This document shows, one piece after another, positions 39,559-49,773 of a stretch of DNA of 64,000 bases. How positions within the stretch are numbered: the stretch's first letter is position 1; each line of letters begins with the position of its first letter. The notes beneath the pieces are model-generated. The model worked only from the letters and a program-made list of their open reading frames with translations. It had not been told where the DNA came from and searched no databases. The stretch comes from Actinomycetota bacterium. GTDB lineage: Bacteria; Actinomycetota; Nitriliruptoria; Nitriliruptorales; JAHWKO01. Made by a program: the position numbers and the translations under genes. The DNA is taken from contig JAHWKW010000008.1 of assembly GCA_019347675.1 (NCBI GenBank), forward strand, positions 49,491 to 113,490, written 5' to 3'.

Positions 39559-39834
39559 TCAGTCGAACGCCTCGCGGGCGCGGCGGACACGTTCGTCGTC
39601 GGCTGCGGCCCCGTCCGCCACCATCCGCAGCCACAGCAGGTAGTTGCCGATGAGGAACCCGAGGACGCCGCCCACGATGACCCCCCACGGGGATGTGTGG
39701 AAGGCGTAGGTGTCGGCCAACCAGCCGATGCTGCCCCAGGTGAGCGGGGCGGCGACGAACTCGGCGAGCATCACCGTCCCCTTGTCCACGTCGCGGTAGG
39801 CCGCGGTGCGGTCTGGGCGATCGGAGGGACGCAT
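39559..39834 (-). CDS. AtpZ/AtpI-family membrane protein
   Basis: A 91-residue protein with two membrane helices: LAEFVAAPLTWGSIGWLADTY and WGVIVGGVLGFLIGNYLLWL. The GxxxGxxxD-like G-W-L-A-D and the second glycine-rich helix match the AtpZ/F0F1-ATPase subunit family (PF09527). A paired atpZ-atpI arrangement before atpB is known in Bacillus. It opens the ATP synthase operon, 65 bases after the WecA-like gene upstream. Confidence 0.8.
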   Translation of the reverse strand: MRPSDRPDRTAAYRDVDKGTVMLAEFVAAPLTWGSIGWLADTYAFHTSPWGVIVGGVLGFLIGNYLLWLRMVADGAAADDERVRRAREAFD

Positions 39835-39899
39835 GCTCGACCGGACGCTAGCAGCGGCTCGGAACGCGGGTCAAAGCAGCGGCAGGACCGATCGACCCC

Positions 39900-41078
39900 T
39901 TACCCACTGCGACGCTGGCCACCGGCGTGGTCCATGCCCTCGTCGGCCTCGTTGGCACCGGCACGACGCAGCCCTGCTGCCGTCGCGAGCGCGCCGCCGA
40001 CCGCAAGAAGGATGACGACCACCAGGACGGTGCGGACATCGAGGTACGCGACCCCCACCGAACCGAACGCCGCCACCGCCGACCAGTAGTACAGCGTGAG
40101 GACAGCCTGGCGGTGGGTGACACCGAAGCGGAGCAGGCGGTGATGGAGGTGACCTCGGTCGGGCGTCGAGACCGGCTGGTGGCGGTACACCCGGCGCACG
40201 ATCGCGAACAGGATGTCAGCGAACGGGATCGCCAGGATGAAGGCGGGGATCAGCAGCGGGACGGGGGTCAGGAAGTCGACGTAGCTGGGGTCGACGCTGC
40301 GTCCCACGAACGCGATGCCGCTGCTGGCCAACAGCAGGCCGAGCATCATCGAACCGGTATCCCCCATGAAGATGCGGGCGGGATGGAAGTTGTGCCACAG
40401 GAACCCCAACGACATCCCGGCGATCGCTGCCGCGACCAGGGTGGCCGAGGTCGGCGCAGACTCGGCGATGCCCCGCGTCTCCGCGGCGTGGACGAACCAG
40501 AAGAAGGCGGTCGCCGAGATCGCCGACACGCCAGCGGCGAGACCGTCCAGCCCGTCGATGAAGTTCACGGCGTTGATCATCGCCACGATGAACAGCACGG
40601 TCAGCGGCACCCCCAGGTCGGGAGACAGCACGACCACACCGACCCCCGGGATCCAGGCGTACACCACCTGGATGCCCTGCAGGACGACCATCAACGCCGC
40701 GAGAGCCTGGCCGCCGAGCTTCACGGGGGGTGACAGACCGCGGGTGTCGTCGAACACTCCGACCACGGCGATGACCAACACGCCGAGCGCCAAGCCGAGC
40801 GGCTCCGACGTGGCGCGGAAGACGGCGGCGAACGGGCCCTGGCCGGAGCCGCCTGCGTCCAGCCCGACCTGGGCCAGCAGCCACGCCACCCCCATGGCAG
40901 ACGCGAAGCCAGCCAGCAGCGCCAGACCTCCCAGCGTGGGGATCGGCCGGACGTGGACCTTGCGGGACTCTGCAGGCAGGTCCACCGCCCCGAGCCGGCG
41001 CGCGAGCCGCTCTATCGGCGGGGTCACCGCGAACGTCACGGCCCCCGCGACGACGAACACCGCGGCGAAGGGGAGCAC
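39900..41078 (-). CDS. Undecaprenyl-phosphate glycosyl-1-phosphate transferase (WecA/MraY family)
   Basis: A 392-residue membrane enzyme with about ten to eleven helices. Signature cytoplasmic loops are VGVFDDTRG (107-114), [13 protein letters not shown] (169-181), [10 protein letters not shown] and the His box HLHHRLL. It joins a sugar-1-phosphate, usually GlcNAc-1-P, from a UDP-sugar to undecaprenyl or decaprenyl phosphate. In Actinomycetota the gene at this position (Rv1302/WecA-like) starts arabinogalactan linkage or teichoic acid synthesis; that role is inferred. It lies 3 bases after glyA. Confidence 0.9.
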   Translation of the reverse strand: MLPFAAVFVVAGAVTFAVTPPIERLARRLGAVDLPAESRKVHVRPIPTLGGLALLAGFASAMGVAWLLAQVGLDAGGSGQGPFAAVFRATSEPLGLALGVLVIAVVGVFDDTRGLSPPVKLGGQALAALMVVLQGIQVVYAWIPGVGVVVLSPDLGVPLTVLFIVAMINAVNFIDGLDGLAAGVSAISATAFFWFVHAAETRGIAESAPTSATLVAAAIAGMSLGFLWHNFHPARIFMGDTGSMMLGLLLASSGIAFVGRSVDPSYVDFLTPVPLLIPAFILAIPFADILFAIVRRVYRHQPVSTPDRGHLHHRLLRFGVTHRQAVLTLYYWSAVAAFGSVGVAYLDVRTVLVVVILLAVGGALATAAGLRRAGANEADEGMDHAGGQRRSG

Positions 41079-41081
41079 CGG

Positions 41082-42356
41082 TCAGTCGGAGACCGGGATA
41101 CCGGGCGCAGCGAAGCGCGCGGTCACCTCGCGGACCTCGACGGCGATCTTGTCGAGGGTCTCCTCGTCGTCCCGCCTGGCGGCCTCGACCGCCTGCTCGA
41201 TCCAACCGGCCACCACGCGCATCTCGTGGGGTCCCATCCCGCGGCTGGTCACCGCCGGGGTGCCCAGCCGGATCCCGGACGGGTCGAACGGTGTCCGTGG
41301 GTCGAACGGGACCGTGTTGTAGTTGCACACGATCCCGGCCCGGTCGAGCGCCTGGGCGGCTGGCTTGCCCGGGATCCCCTTGCTGGTCAGGTCAACCAGG
41401 ATCAGATGGTTGTCGGTCCCGCCGGAGACGAGGTCGAAGCCGTGCCCGCTGAGCTCGTCTGCCAGCACCTGGGCGTTGGCCACCACCGCGGCGGCGTAGT
41501 CACGGAACGCCGGCTCGGCGGCCTCGCGCAGCGCCACCGCGATCGCAGCGGTGCCGTGGTTGTGGGGGCCGCCCTGCAGCCCCGGGAACACCGCACGGTC
41601 GAGGGCTTGGGCATGCTGTTGGTCGCAGAGCAGCATCGCCCCGCGTGGGCCACGCAGCGTCTTGTGGGTCGTGGTGGAGATGACCGGGGCGTGACCGACT
41701 GGCGACGGGTGCACCCCACCGACGATCAGTCCGGCGATGTGCGCGATGTCGGCGACCAGGAGCGCGTCGACCTCGCGGGCGATCTCGGCGAACGCCGCGA
41801 AGTCGATCATCCGCGGGATCGCGGTGCCGCCGCAGAAGATCAGCTTCGGCCGCTCACGCCGGGCGACGTGGCGCACCTGGTCGTAGTCGATCCGGCCGGT
41901 CTCCTCGGCGACGCCGTAGGAGACGCTGCGGAACCACCGCCCCGTCACCGACACCCGCCAGCCGTGGGTGAGGTGGCCACCGTGTGGGAGCGACATCCCC
42001 ATGACCGTGTCGCCCGGCTCCAGGAACGCGAGGTAGATGGCGAGGTTCGCCGGCGATCCCGAGTACGGCTGCACGTTGGCGTGATCGATGCCGAACAGCC
42101 GCGTCGCGCGCTCGATCGCGAGCAGCTCGACCTGATCGATGACGTCCTGGCCCTCGTAGTAGCGGCGGCGCGGGTAGCCCTCGGAGTACTTGTTGGTCAG
42201 CACGGAGCCGGTGGCTTCCAGCACCGCCCGCGACACGTAGTTCTCCGACGGGATCAGGCGGATCTTGTCCCCCTGGCGCCGCTCCTCGTCGCGGATGAGG
42301 CGGGCGACATCCGGATCGACGGTGGCCAGCGTGGCGGCACCGGGGGAGGTGGGCAT
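41082..42356 (-). CDS. glyA: Serine hydroxymethyltransferase
   Basis: A 424-residue PLP enzyme interconverting serine and glycine with tetrahydrofolate. The PLP lysine is K232 in ISTTTHKTLRGPRG. IPSENYVSRAVLEATGS and NKYSEGYPRRRYYEG are the N-terminal signatures, and DIAHIAGLIVGG holds the cofactor Asp/His. The arrangement phosphatase-glyA-WecA-like-atp is conserved in the phylum. Confidence 0.96.
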   Translation of the reverse strand: MPTSPGAATLATVDPDVARLIRDEERRQGDKIRLIPSENYVSRAVLEATGSVLTNKYSEGYPRRRYYEGQDVIDQVELLAIERATRLFGIDHANVQPYSGSPANLAIYLAFLEPGDTVMGMSLPHGGHLTHGWRVSVTGRWFRSVSYGVAEETGRIDYDQVRHVARRERPKLIFCGGTAIPRMIDFAAFAEIAREVDALLVADIAHIAGLIVGGVHPSPVGHAPVISTTTHKTLRGPRGAMLLCDQQHAQALDRAVFPGLQGGPHNHGTAAIAVALREAAEPAFRDYAAAVVANAQVLADELSGHGFDLVSGGTDNHLILVDLTSKGIPGKPAAQALDRAGIVCNYNTVPFDPRTPFDPSGIRLGTPAVTSRGMGPHEMRVVAGWIEQAVEAARRDDEETLDKIAVEVREVTARFAAPGIPVSD

Positions 42357-42415
42357 GCCGACTCCTGCGGCGTGGAGAGTGGAGCCACACTACCGCGGCC
42401 GGCCCGGGTTCCTGG

Positions 42416-43003
42416 TCAGCGACTCGCGGGACCGAACAGCACCGGCGCGACCGCAGCCACCAGGTCGTCGATCTCGGCGGCGCAGTGCCGGTACCCCTCT
42501 CTGGGACCGCCGTAGGGGTCGGCGACGTCATCAGCCGCGGAGCCTGGCGGCACGTAGGCCCGTGCGCGGTGTGCGGCGCGCACGACCGTGCGGAGCCGCT
42601 CGCGGGGTGGCAGCCCCTCGGGGGGCGCGTCGACCTCGGGCACGAGCCGCGCGAGTTCCTTCAACGTGAACACGCGTTCCTTGGCCGCTGGAGTGAGCTG
42701 GACGAGCGCGCGACGCTGCGCTTCGGTCATGGCGATCACCAGGTCGGCCCCGCCGACGAGGTCCGCCGTCGCGGCGGCACCGCGGTGGCCGGACAGGTCC
42801 AGGCCGCGGTCGCCGGCCTCCTGGCGCATCTCGCCGACCGCCGCCCGCCCGACCAGGCCGTGGACACCGGCGCTGCGCACCCGGACGGCGGCATCCGGGT
42901 CGAGCCGCCGCCGCGCCTCGCTCTCCAACAGCTTCTCGGCGAAGGGGCTACGTGCGATGTTCCCGGTGCACACCACCAGGACGTCGGTCACGTCGTGGTT
43001 CAT
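42416..43003 (-). CDS. Low-molecular-weight protein tyrosine/arginine phosphatase
   Basis: A 195-residue LMW phosphatase. The P-loop is CTGNIARSP with Cys12 and Arg18. The general acid is in DVADPYGGPREGY. The family (YwlE, Ptp) removes phosphate from protein tyrosine or arginine, or acts in exopolysaccharide control. The gene overlaps the YrdC-type gene by 4 bases, the same pairing as ywlC-ywlE of Bacillus. Confidence 0.9.
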   Translation of the reverse strand: MNHDVTDVLVVCTGNIARSPFAEKLLESEARRRLDPDAAVRVRSAGVHGLVGRAAVGEMRQEAGDRGLDLSGHRGAAATADLVGGADLVIAMTEAQRRALVQLTPAAKERVFTLKELARLVPEVDAPPEGLPPRERLRTVVRAAHRARAYVPPGSAADDVADPYGGPREGYRHCAAEIDDLVAAVAPVLFGPASR

Positions 43004-43644
43004 GCCGACCGCCGCTCACCGCGCGCGACGGCCATGACCTCGTCGGGCGGAAGATCCCCGTCGCGGATCAGGTACGGCTCGGGGCGGGTCACGTCCACGA
43101 TCGTCGACGGCCGGGTGTCGGCCCGGGGACCGCCGTCGACGTACACCGCCACGGCCTGGCCGAGCGCCAACCGAGCCGTTGTTGCATCGTTCGCCGCCGG
43201 CTGACCGGACAGGTTCGCGCTCGTAACGGCCAGCGGACCGACCGCGCGGATGATGTCGAGGGCGATGTCGTCGCGGGGCTGACGCACCGCGACCGTCCCC
43301 TGGTTGTCGCCGATGTCCCACTCGAGGTCCGGGTCGCACGTGACCACGATCGTGAGCGGACCCGGCCAGTAGGCGTCCACGAGCCGCTGCGCGGCAGGGG
43401 GCACGTCGGCGACCAGTCCCGCCAGCTGGGTGCCGCTGTGGATCAGGACCGGGAGCGGGTAGCGGCGTGAACGCATCTTCGCCGCGAAGATCCGGACGGT
43501 GGCCGCAGGCTCGAAGGCGTCGGCCGCCACGCCGTAGACCGTGTCGGTCGGGATGACGACGAGGTCCCCGCGCCGCAGCGCGGCGGCGGCGCGGGCCACG
43601 GCCTCGTCGCGGTCGTCGCCGATGGTGCTCACCACCTCGGTCAC
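43000..43644 (-). CDS. tsaC: L-threonylcarbamoyladenylate synthase
   Basis: A 214-residue Sua5/YciO/YrdC protein (YwlC type without the extra Sua5 C-domain). It makes threonylcarbamoyl-AMP from threonine, bicarbonate and ATP for the t6A37 modification of tRNA. Signatures are VVIPTDTVYGVAADAF and KMRSRRYPLPVLI, plus TSANLSGQPA. It overlaps prmC and the phosphatase by 4 bases on each side. Confidence 0.93.
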   Translation of the reverse strand: MTEVVSTIGDDRDEAVARAAAALRRGDLVVIPTDTVYGVAADAFEPAATVRIFAAKMRSRRYPLPVLIHSGTQLAGLVADVPPAAQRLVDAYWPGPLTIVVTCDPDLEWDIGDNQGTVAVRQPRDDIALDIIRAVGPLAVTSANLSGQPAANDATTARLALGQAVAVYVDGGPRADTRPSTIVDVTRPEPYLIRDGDLPPDEVMAVARGERRSA

Positions 43645-44543
43645 GTGGGGTCCTGCGGCCGGCGGGCAACGAGCACCCGGTCGCGTCCGGTGAGGTCAGC
43701 CACGACGCGCACGTCGGTGTACCCGCGCCGACGGGCCGCCGCGGCGACCGCGCCGGCGCGCGTCTCAGCGAGCTCAACCAGCAGATGTCCGCCGGGACGC
43801 AGCCACGCGGGCGCCTCGTCGAGCAGACGGTGCACGACCGCGTTCCCGCCCGCCCCGGCGACCAGCGCGTCGCGCGGCTCGTGGTCACGCACCTCCGGAG
43901 GGGCCTGGGCGACCTCGCCCGGTGTGAGGTACGGCGGGTTGCACACCACCAGGTCCACGGTCCCGCGCAGGTCAGCGGGAACGGGAGCGAAGAGGTCACC
44001 GTGGACGACCCGGCAGGTGTTGCCTGCCCGGTGGACGCCCCGCTCGACGCGCGCAAAGTTGTGCCGCGCCGCTGCCACCGCGCGCGCGCAGCGGTCGGTC
44101 GCCACGACGTCGACGGCGTGCACCTCCGTCGCCACGGCGAGGGCCACGGCACCGGCCCCGGTACACGGCTCGAGCACGGTCGCCCGGCCGCCGTCGCCGG
44201 CGGCGCGCCGCGCCGCCTCGATCGCCAGGCCGGCCAGGATCTCGGTCTCGGGGCGCGGGATGAACACCCCGGCACGGCAGGTGATGTCCAGGCCACGGAA
44301 CCCGGTCGTTGCGGTCAGGTGCTGCAGTGGCACACGGGTGGCGCGGACCGCGACGAGGTCGGCCAGCTGGCGCAGACGGTGGTCGTCGACGTCGGCGGTG
44401 GTCGCTGTGCGCACCGTGGCCACATCGGCGTCCAGCGCGTGGCGAGCCAGCATCAACGCGTCCACTTCCGGGCGCTCGACACCGGCGCTGGCGAGCGTCG
44501 CGGCGTGCGCCCGCACCACATCCATCAGGGCGACGGCGGTCAT
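43641..44543 (-). CDS. prmC: Peptide chain release factor N5-glutamine methyltransferase
   Basis: A 300-residue methyltransferase that modifies the Gln of the GGQ motif in release factors. The N-terminal substrate domain (1-90) contains [18 protein letters not shown]. The SAM motif is [16 protein letters not shown] and the catalytic NPPY is in VCNPPYLTP. The ATG at 44543 overlaps the prfA stop (ATGA), choosing this start over a longer frame. Its substrate prfA is directly upstream. Confidence 0.95.
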   Translation of the reverse strand: MTAVALMDVVRAHAATLASAGVERPEVDALMLARHALDADVATVRTATTADVDDHRLRQLADLVAVRATRVPLQHLTATTGFRGLDITCRAGVFIPRPETEILAGLAIEAARRAAGDGGRATVLEPCTGAGAVALAVATEVHAVDVVATDRCARAVAAARHNFARVERGVHRAGNTCRVVHGDLFAPVPADLRGTVDLVVCNPPYLTPGEVAQAPPEVRDHEPRDALVAGAGGNAVVHRLLDEAPAWLRPGGHLLVELAETRAGAVAAAARRRGYTDVRVVADLTGRDRVLVARRPQDPT

Positions 44544-45625
44544 CCGACGTCCCGCCGCGGCTGGTCGTGTTCCGTCAGCTGGGCGCTGCGGCCGGCCTCG
44601 AGCAGGGCGTCGATGAGCTCGTCGAGGCCCCCGCCGAGCAGCCCGTCGAGGTCGTGGGTGGTGAACCCGATGCGGTGGTCGGTGACCCGTGACTGGGGGA
44701 AGTTGTACGTGCGGATCTTCTCGCTGCGGTCGCCGCTGCCGATCTGGCCCCGGCGGGCATCGGCGCGTTCCCGGGCAGCCCGGTCCTCCTCGAGCTGGAG
44801 CAGCCGCGACCGCAGGATCCGAAGTGCCTTCTCGCGGTTCTGGTGCTGGGACTTCTCGTCCTGGCAGGAGACGACCAGCCCGGTCGGCAGGTGCGTGACG
44901 CGCACCGCCGAGTCGGTGGTGTTGACGCTCTGCCCGCCCGGGCCGCTGGATCGGTAGACGTCGACCCGCAGGTCGGCCGGATCGATGTCGACGTCGACTT
45001 CCTCGGCGGCGGGCAACACCGCCACCGTGGCGGTGGAGGTGTGGACGCGGCCCTGCGATTCGGTCCGCGGGACCCGCTGGACCCGGTGCACGCCGGACTC
45101 GTGCTTGAGGCGGGAGTAGGCGCCGCCGCCACGGACCTCGAAGACGACCTCCTTCAGGCCGCCGATGCCCTGCTCCGACAGCGACAGGACCTCGGTGTGC
45201 CAGCCGCGGGACTCGGCGTAGCGGGCGTACATGTCCCACAGCTCCCCGGCGAACAGTCCGGCCTCGTCGCCGCCGGTCCCGGCCCGGATCTCGACGATGA
45301 CGTCCTTCGAGTCCTTGGGGTCCTCGGGCACGAGCAGTGTCTTGAGCCGCTCCTCGAGAGGCTGCAGCCGCCCAGCCAGCTCGTCGGCCTCGGCGCGCAT
45401 CAGGTCGCGGTCATCGCCGGACGCTTCTCGTGCCATCTCGCGGGCCGCCTGCAGGTCCCCGCTGACCTGCCGGTACTCGCGGTAGGTCGCCACGAGGTCG
45501 GAGAGTTCGCCGTGCCGCTTGGCGAGCTGGACGTAGCGCTGACCGTCGGCGAGCACGGCCGGGTCGGCCAGCTGCTGTTCTAGCTCGCCGTAGGTGCGCT
45601 CCATCTCGTCGAGGCGGTCGAACAT
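44540..45625 (-). CDS. prfA: Peptide chain release factor 1
   Basis: A 361-residue class I release factor recognising UAA and UAG. The catalytic GGQ is at 230-232 ([15 protein letters not shown]). The tripeptide anticodon region is [18 protein letters not shown], with P-R-T in the RF1 (PxT) position. The N-terminal coiled domain (1-100) is normal. It follows the DUF1385 gene and is coupled to prmC. Confidence 0.96.
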   Translation of the reverse strand: MFDRLDEMERTYGELEQQLADPAVLADGQRYVQLAKRHGELSDLVATYREYRQVSGDLQAAREMAREASGDDRDLMRAEADELAGRLQPLEERLKTLLVPEDPKDSKDVIVEIRAGTGGDEAGLFAGELWDMYARYAESRGWHTEVLSLSEQGIGGLKEVVFEVRGGGAYSRLKHESGVHRVQRVPRTESQGRVHTSTATVAVLPAAEEVDVDIDPADLRVDVYRSSGPGGQSVNTTDSAVRVTHLPTGLVVSCQDEKSQHQNREKALRILRSRLLQLEEDRAARERADARRGQIGSGDRSEKIRTYNFPQSRVTDHRIGFTTHDLDGLLGGGLDELIDALLEAGRSAQLTEHDQPRRDVG

Positions 45626-45700
45626 CTTCGATCCTTGTGGTGACGGTGCGGGCTGTGCGGGGGCGTCGCGTCGGACATTGACGCTCGCGACGCCGTGTCG

Positions 45701-46744
45701 CTAGTGCCCGTCGGCGACCGTCTCCGGGGGCGGGGCGCCTGTGATCGGGCTCTCGCGCGGGGCGTCGCCGTGCGCGTCCACCGCCACGGTGCTGGGCAGA
45801 TCCACCGTCCGCCCGTCCAGCTCGCGGTCGGGGACGACCGCCTCGAACGCCCGGATCGCGACCTCGATCTGGTCGGGGGTGGGCGCACGGGTCGTGATCC
45901 GCTGCAGCCACAGGCCAGGGAGCATCAGGGCGCGGACCAGCGGGTTGCGCTCACGGGAGGCGCCCAGCCGGATGCCTTCGTAGGCCAGCCCGGCGACCAC
46001 CGGCAACAGCACCACGCGCAGGGCGACGTGGTAGGTCACTGCGCCGAGCCAGCCGATCCCGGCCGGGGGCGGGACGAGCACCCCAGCGACCGAGTACACC
46101 AGCAGCGCCAGGACCATGACGATGACCAGGAAGTTCGTGCCGCAGCGCACGTGCAGCGTCGAGTAGCGGTCGACGTGCGCGGGGTCGAGCGGCTCGCCGT
46201 GCTCCCACGCCGCGATCGTCTTGTGCTCGGCCCCGTGGTACATGAACACGCGACGGATGTCGGCCATCAGCGAGATCGACGACAGGTACGCCAGGAAGAT
46301 CGCGATCCGCAGCAGCCCCTCGACCAGGTGGTAGGCGACGCCGTCGCCGAGCCAGCCGCGGAGCATCGCGAGGACCACGTTGGGTAGCACGATGAACACC
46401 GCGATGAAGAACACGACCGCCAGCGCGAGGCTGCCGCCCAGCGCGCGCCCGTCGAGCGGCGCCTCGTCCTCGTCGATCGCCTCCCGGGCGGAGATCCCCA
46501 GCGCCTTCACACCGATCGCCATCGCGTCGAACATGGCGTACACGCCGCGCAGCATGGGTCGCCGGAACGCCGGATGGCGCTTGGGGAAGTCCGAGACGGG
46601 GTGCCGCTCGAGGTGGATGTGTCCGGACGGGCGGCGGACCGCCACCGACCAGGTGTCGGCGCCCCGCATCATGACGCCCTCGATGACGGCCTGCCCCCCG
46701 TAGTAGTGGGGGGCAGCGCGCGGCGGAGTGGTCGCAGCGTCCAT
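45701..46744 (-). CDS. DUF1385 family membrane protein (YqhQ-like)
   Basis: A 347-residue protein. The N-terminal YYGGQAVIEGVMMRGADTWS is the DUF1385 signature, followed by about four membrane segments. YHGAEHKTIAAWEHGE and HVRCGTNFLVIVMVLALL are also family hallmarks with conserved His and Cys. Function is unknown; the gene is regularly found between rpmE and prfA in Actinomycetota and Clostridia. It begins 3 bases after rpmE. Confidence 0.9.
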   Translation of the reverse strand: MDAATTPPRAAPHYYGGQAVIEGVMMRGADTWSVAVRRPSGHIHLERHPVSDFPKRHPAFRRPMLRGVYAMFDAMAIGVKALGISAREAIDEDEAPLDGRALGGSLALAVVFFIAVFIVLPNVVLAMLRGWLGDGVAYHLVEGLLRIAIFLAYLSSISLMADIRRVFMYHGAEHKTIAAWEHGEPLDPAHVDRYSTLHVRCGTNFLVIVMVLALLVYSVAGVLVPPPAGIGWLGAVTYHVALRVVLLPVVAGLAYEGIRLGASRERNPLVRALMLPGLWLQRITTRAPTPDQIEVAIRAFEAVVPDRELDGRTVDLPSTVAVDAHGDAPRESPITGAPPPETVADGH

Positions 46745-46747
46745 GGC

Positions 46748-46999
46748 CTACTTCTTGCCCGTCGCCTTCTTGATCCGCTTGGTCGACGCCCGCTTCTCCT
46801 CGGTCTTCTCCAGGCGACGCTGGAAGCGGTCCACGCGCCCACCGGTGTCCACCAGCTTCTGCTTCCCGGTGTAGAACGGGTGGCAGGCTGCGCACAGCTC
46901 GACGCGGATCCGCTCCTTGGTGGCGCGGGTCTCGAAGGAGTTCCCGCACGAGCAGGTCACCTGGGCAGGGACGTAATCGGGATGGATGCCGCCCTTCAT
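46748..46999 (-). CDS. rpmE: 50S ribosomal protein L31, zinc-binding form
   Basis: An 83-residue ribosomal protein. The start [20 protein letters not shown] and the zinc cysteines C16, C18, C36 and C39 (C-x-C and C-x-x-C) mark the C+ form. It ends with a basic extension ([20 protein letters not shown]). A GAGGAGGAG ribosome site precedes the ATG at 46999. The rho-rpmE-prfA order is typical. Confidence 0.96.
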   Translation of the reverse strand: MKGGIHPDYVPAQVTCSCGNSFETRATKERIRVELCAACHPFYTGKQKLVDTGGRVDRFQRRLEKTEEKRASTKRIKKATGKK

Positions 47000-47053
47000 C
47001 GCTCCTCCTCGCATGTTGCAGGCCGGTGGCGGGCCGGTGTCGGCCACGCCAGT

Positions 47054-48589
47054 TCAGCTCAGGCTGGACTTGTGGATCAGTTGCAGGAACTGGTTGTTGC
47101 TCTTGGTCGCGCGGAGCTTGTCGATCAGCAGTTCCAAGGAGGCCCCCCCGTCCATCGACGCGAGCACACGACGCAGCTTCCACACCGCCTCGAGCTCATC
47201 GGGGGCGAGCAGCAGCTCCTCCTTCCGGGTTCCGGACGCCTCGATGTCGACCGCCGGGAAGATGCGCTTCTGCTCCAGGCCGCGCGACAGGCGCAGCTCC
47301 ATGTTCCCGGTCCCCTTGAACTCCTCGAAGATGACCTCGTCCATCTTCGAGCCGGTCTCGACCAGGGCGGTCGCGATGATCGTCAGCGACCCGCCCTCCT
47401 CGATGTTGCGGGCCGCGCCGAAGAACCGCTTCGGCGGGTACAGCGCGGCGGAGTCGACGCCACCGGACAGGATCCGCCCCGACGCCGGTGCCGCCAGGTT
47501 GTAGGCCCGGGCGAGTCGGGTGATCGAATCCAGGAGGATGACCACGTCCCTGCCGCGCTCGACCAGCCGCTTGGCGCGCTCGATGGTCAGCTCGGCAACC
47601 GCGGTGTGGTCGTCGGCGGGGCGGTCGAACGTCGAGGAGATGACCTCGCCGGTGGTGGACCGCTCGAAGTCGGTGACCTCCTCGGGGCGCTCGTCGACGA
47701 GGAGCACCATCAGGTGCGTCTCCGGGTTGTTGGTCTCGATCGCCTGAGCCAGCTGCTTCAGGATGGTGGTCTTCCCCGCCTTCGGCGGCGAGACGATCAA
47801 GCCACGCTGTCCCTTCCCGACCGGCGCGATCATGTCGACGATGCGCATCGCGACGGGGGAGCCGTCCTGCTTCTCGAGACGGAAGCGCTCGCGGGGGAAG
47901 TACGGGGTCAGCTCCTTGAACTCACGTCGCCGCGGGATGTTGCGCTCGTCGAGCTCGTCGCCCTCGATCGTGTCGACCTTGACCAGCGCGGGGAACTTGT
48001 CTCCGCCCTTGGTCTGGCGGATCGGACCCGACACCAGGTCGCCACGCCGGAGGCCGTAGCGGCGGACCAGCGACTGGCTGACGTACACGTCCTTGGGACC
48101 GGCCAGGTACCCGGTCGTGCGCAGGAAACCGTAGCCCTCGGGGAGCAGGTCGAGGACACCTTGGCGCACCTCGAGCTCGGAGGTGTCCTCGGACTGGTGC
48201 TGCCCACCGTCGCCGCGCCCCTTGCGGTTGCGGCTGCGCTTGTTGCGCCGCCCGCCACCGCCGTCACGGTTGCGCTCGCGGGTCCGCTCACGCTCGGGAG
48301 CGTCGTCCGAGTCCCGGTCGTCACGGTCGTCGCGGTCGTCGCGGTCGTCGGCGCTCTCCTCGTCGGCCCGCCCGCCGTCGCCCGCGCCGGTGTCACGTCG
48401 CTCGGTCGCGGCGTCGGCCGCGGCCCGGACGGCGGACGCCCCGTTGCCGGTCGGCTCGCCGTTGCCGGACGACATGATCAAGTCGATCAGTTCCGACTTC
48501 TTCAGCCGCTGGTAGCCGTGGAGCTCGAGGGTCGAGGCGATCTCCTTGAGCTCCGAGAGCGCCTTGCGCTCCAGGACAGTGCGATCCAT
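47054..48589 (-). CDS. rho: Transcription termination factor Rho
   Basis: A hexameric RNA-dependent ATPase, 511 residues. The N-terminal Rho_N helices (1-40) are followed by a long charged insert (about 45-135) with repeated Arg-Asp units and an Arg/Gly-rich segment. The RNA-binding domain then starts at [18 protein letters not shown]. The P-loop is PPKAGKTT (268-275), and [16 protein letters not shown] and [20 protein letters not shown] are present. Such inserts are known in Actinomycetota, where they add RNA affinity. It lies 35 bases before transaldolase in the minus direction. Confidence 0.96.
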   Translation of the reverse strand: MDRTVLERKALSELKEIASTLELHGYQRLKKSELIDLIMSSGNGEPTGNGASAVRAAADAATERRDTGAGDGGRADEESADDRDDRDDRDDRDSDDAPERERTRERNRDGGGGRRNKRSRNRKGRGDGGQHQSEDTSELEVRQGVLDLLPEGYGFLRTTGYLAGPKDVYVSQSLVRRYGLRRGDLVSGPIRQTKGGDKFPALVKVDTIEGDELDERNIPRRREFKELTPYFPRERFRLEKQDGSPVAMRIVDMIAPVGKGQRGLIVSPPKAGKTTILKQLAQAIETNNPETHLMVLLVDERPEEVTDFERSTTGEVISSTFDRPADDHTAVAELTIERAKRLVERGRDVVILLDSITRLARAYNLAAPASGRILSGGVDSAALYPPKRFFGAARNIEEGGSLTIIATALVETGSKMDEVIFEEFKGTGNMELRLSRGLEQKRIFPAVDIEASGTRKEELLLAPDELEAVWKLRRVLASMDGGASLELLIDKLRATKSNNQFLQLIHKSSLS

Positions 48590-48624
48590 CGTTGCTCGTT
48601 CCTGCTCGTCGGTTCGTTCGTCGT

Positions 48625-49293
48625 TCAGCTTCGGCCAGCACCGCGCAACGCGTCCTGGTAGGCGGCCCAGTCCGCCAGGAACCGCTCGAGTCCCGCATCC
48701 GTCAGTGGATGAGTGACCAGCTTCACGAACGTCGCGTACGGCATCGTCGCGATGTGGGCACCGACCCGGGCGGCCTCGACCACGTGCTGCGGCGATCGCA
48801 GAGACGCAGCCAGGACCTCTGTCCGGTACCCCTGTACCCGGAAGACCTCGCAGATCTCGGCCAGGACGCCGACCCCGCCGCTGGAGATGTCGTCCAGCCG
48901 GCCGAGGAACGGTGAGACGTACGTCGCACCTGCCTTGGCCGCCAGGATCGCCTGGGACGCCGAGAAGCACAACGTCACGTTGATGGCGATCTGTTCCCGC
49001 GACAGCTGGCGGGTCGCGGCCAGCCCGTCGGGCGTCAAGGGCACCTTCACCACGATGTTGTCCGCGATCGGCGCGAGCTCATGTGCCTCGTCGAGCATCC
49101 CCTGCGTATCGGTGGCGACCACCTCGGCCGACACCGGGCCGTCGACCTCCGCACAGATGTCCTTCAGCAGCCCGAAGAAGTCCCTGCCCTCCCTGGCGGC
49201 CAACGTCGGGTTGGTCGTGACCCCGTCGAGGACGCCCCATCGGTTGATCTCGGTGATCTCCGCGACGTTGGCGGTATCGAGGAAGAGCTGCAT
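48625..49293 (-). CDS. tal: Transaldolase of the short TalC/FSA type
   Basis: A 222-residue class I aldolase barrel. The Schiff-base lysine is K83 in [25 protein letters not shown] and [13 protein letters not shown] open the protein and [20 protein letters not shown] is typical. The short TalC/fructose-6-phosphate aldolase group includes true transaldolases; the transaldolase role is more likely because no long-form gene is visible. The frame extends upstream but the family begins at the ATG 49293. Confidence 0.9.
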   Translation of the reverse strand: MQLFLDTANVAEITEINRWGVLDGVTTNPTLAAREGRDFFGLLKDICAEVDGPVSAEVVATDTQGMLDEAHELAPIADNIVVKVPLTPDGLAATRQLSREQIAINVTLCFSASQAILAAKAGATYVSPFLGRLDDISSGGVGVLAEICEVFRVQGYRTEVLAASLRSPQHVVEAARVGAHIATMPYATFVKLVTHPLTDAGLERFLADWAAYQDALRGAGRS

Positions 49294-49773
49294 CGGATCG
49301 GCGCTCCTTGCTCGCTTCACGATCGCTGGTGGACCGGATCCTCCTGCTGACGGCCGAGGGATCGCCGAGGCTGCTGCCGTCCGCCGTCGACCGGGACCCG
49401 GTGGGCCTCGCGGGACGCCACAATCGACTGGCTCGATGTCCGCGCCGGTCGGGAAGCTGGATCGGGTCCGCAACGACGCGACAAGCCAAGGACCCGTCCG
49501 GGAGCGGAGAGCGTCCGTGACGCAGCTTGACGCCCACCGGGCATGGTACCACCGCACCGCCGCGGCGGGCGGACGGTCGCCGGCACGCCGGGTGCAGGCG
49601 ACGGTCGCCGCGCTCGCGGGTTCAGGATGGTTCTCCTGCGCTGCGCGCCGTCCGCGACGACGCGCTCGATCAGGGGGGAACGGGGAACCGCTGTCGAGGG
49701 TATGGAGCCGGTACCGGGCAAGCAAGGCGGTGACCGCGGTGGCCGCGGCGACCGCGGCCACCGGCGCGGGCCA
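49294..49773. other. 480-base non-coding gap between thrB and tal
   Basis: Both flanking genes are on the minus strand. The open frames here have no recognisable protein and poorer codon pattern than the neighbours. It probably holds the promoter for tal and rho. I see no strong terminator or riboswitch. Confidence 0.5.

Noticed and set aside
49294..49761. N-terminal extension of transaldolase or a separate small gene
   Set aside because: The frame is open but has no conserved sequence, and the transaldolase family begins at [10 protein letters not shown] (49293).
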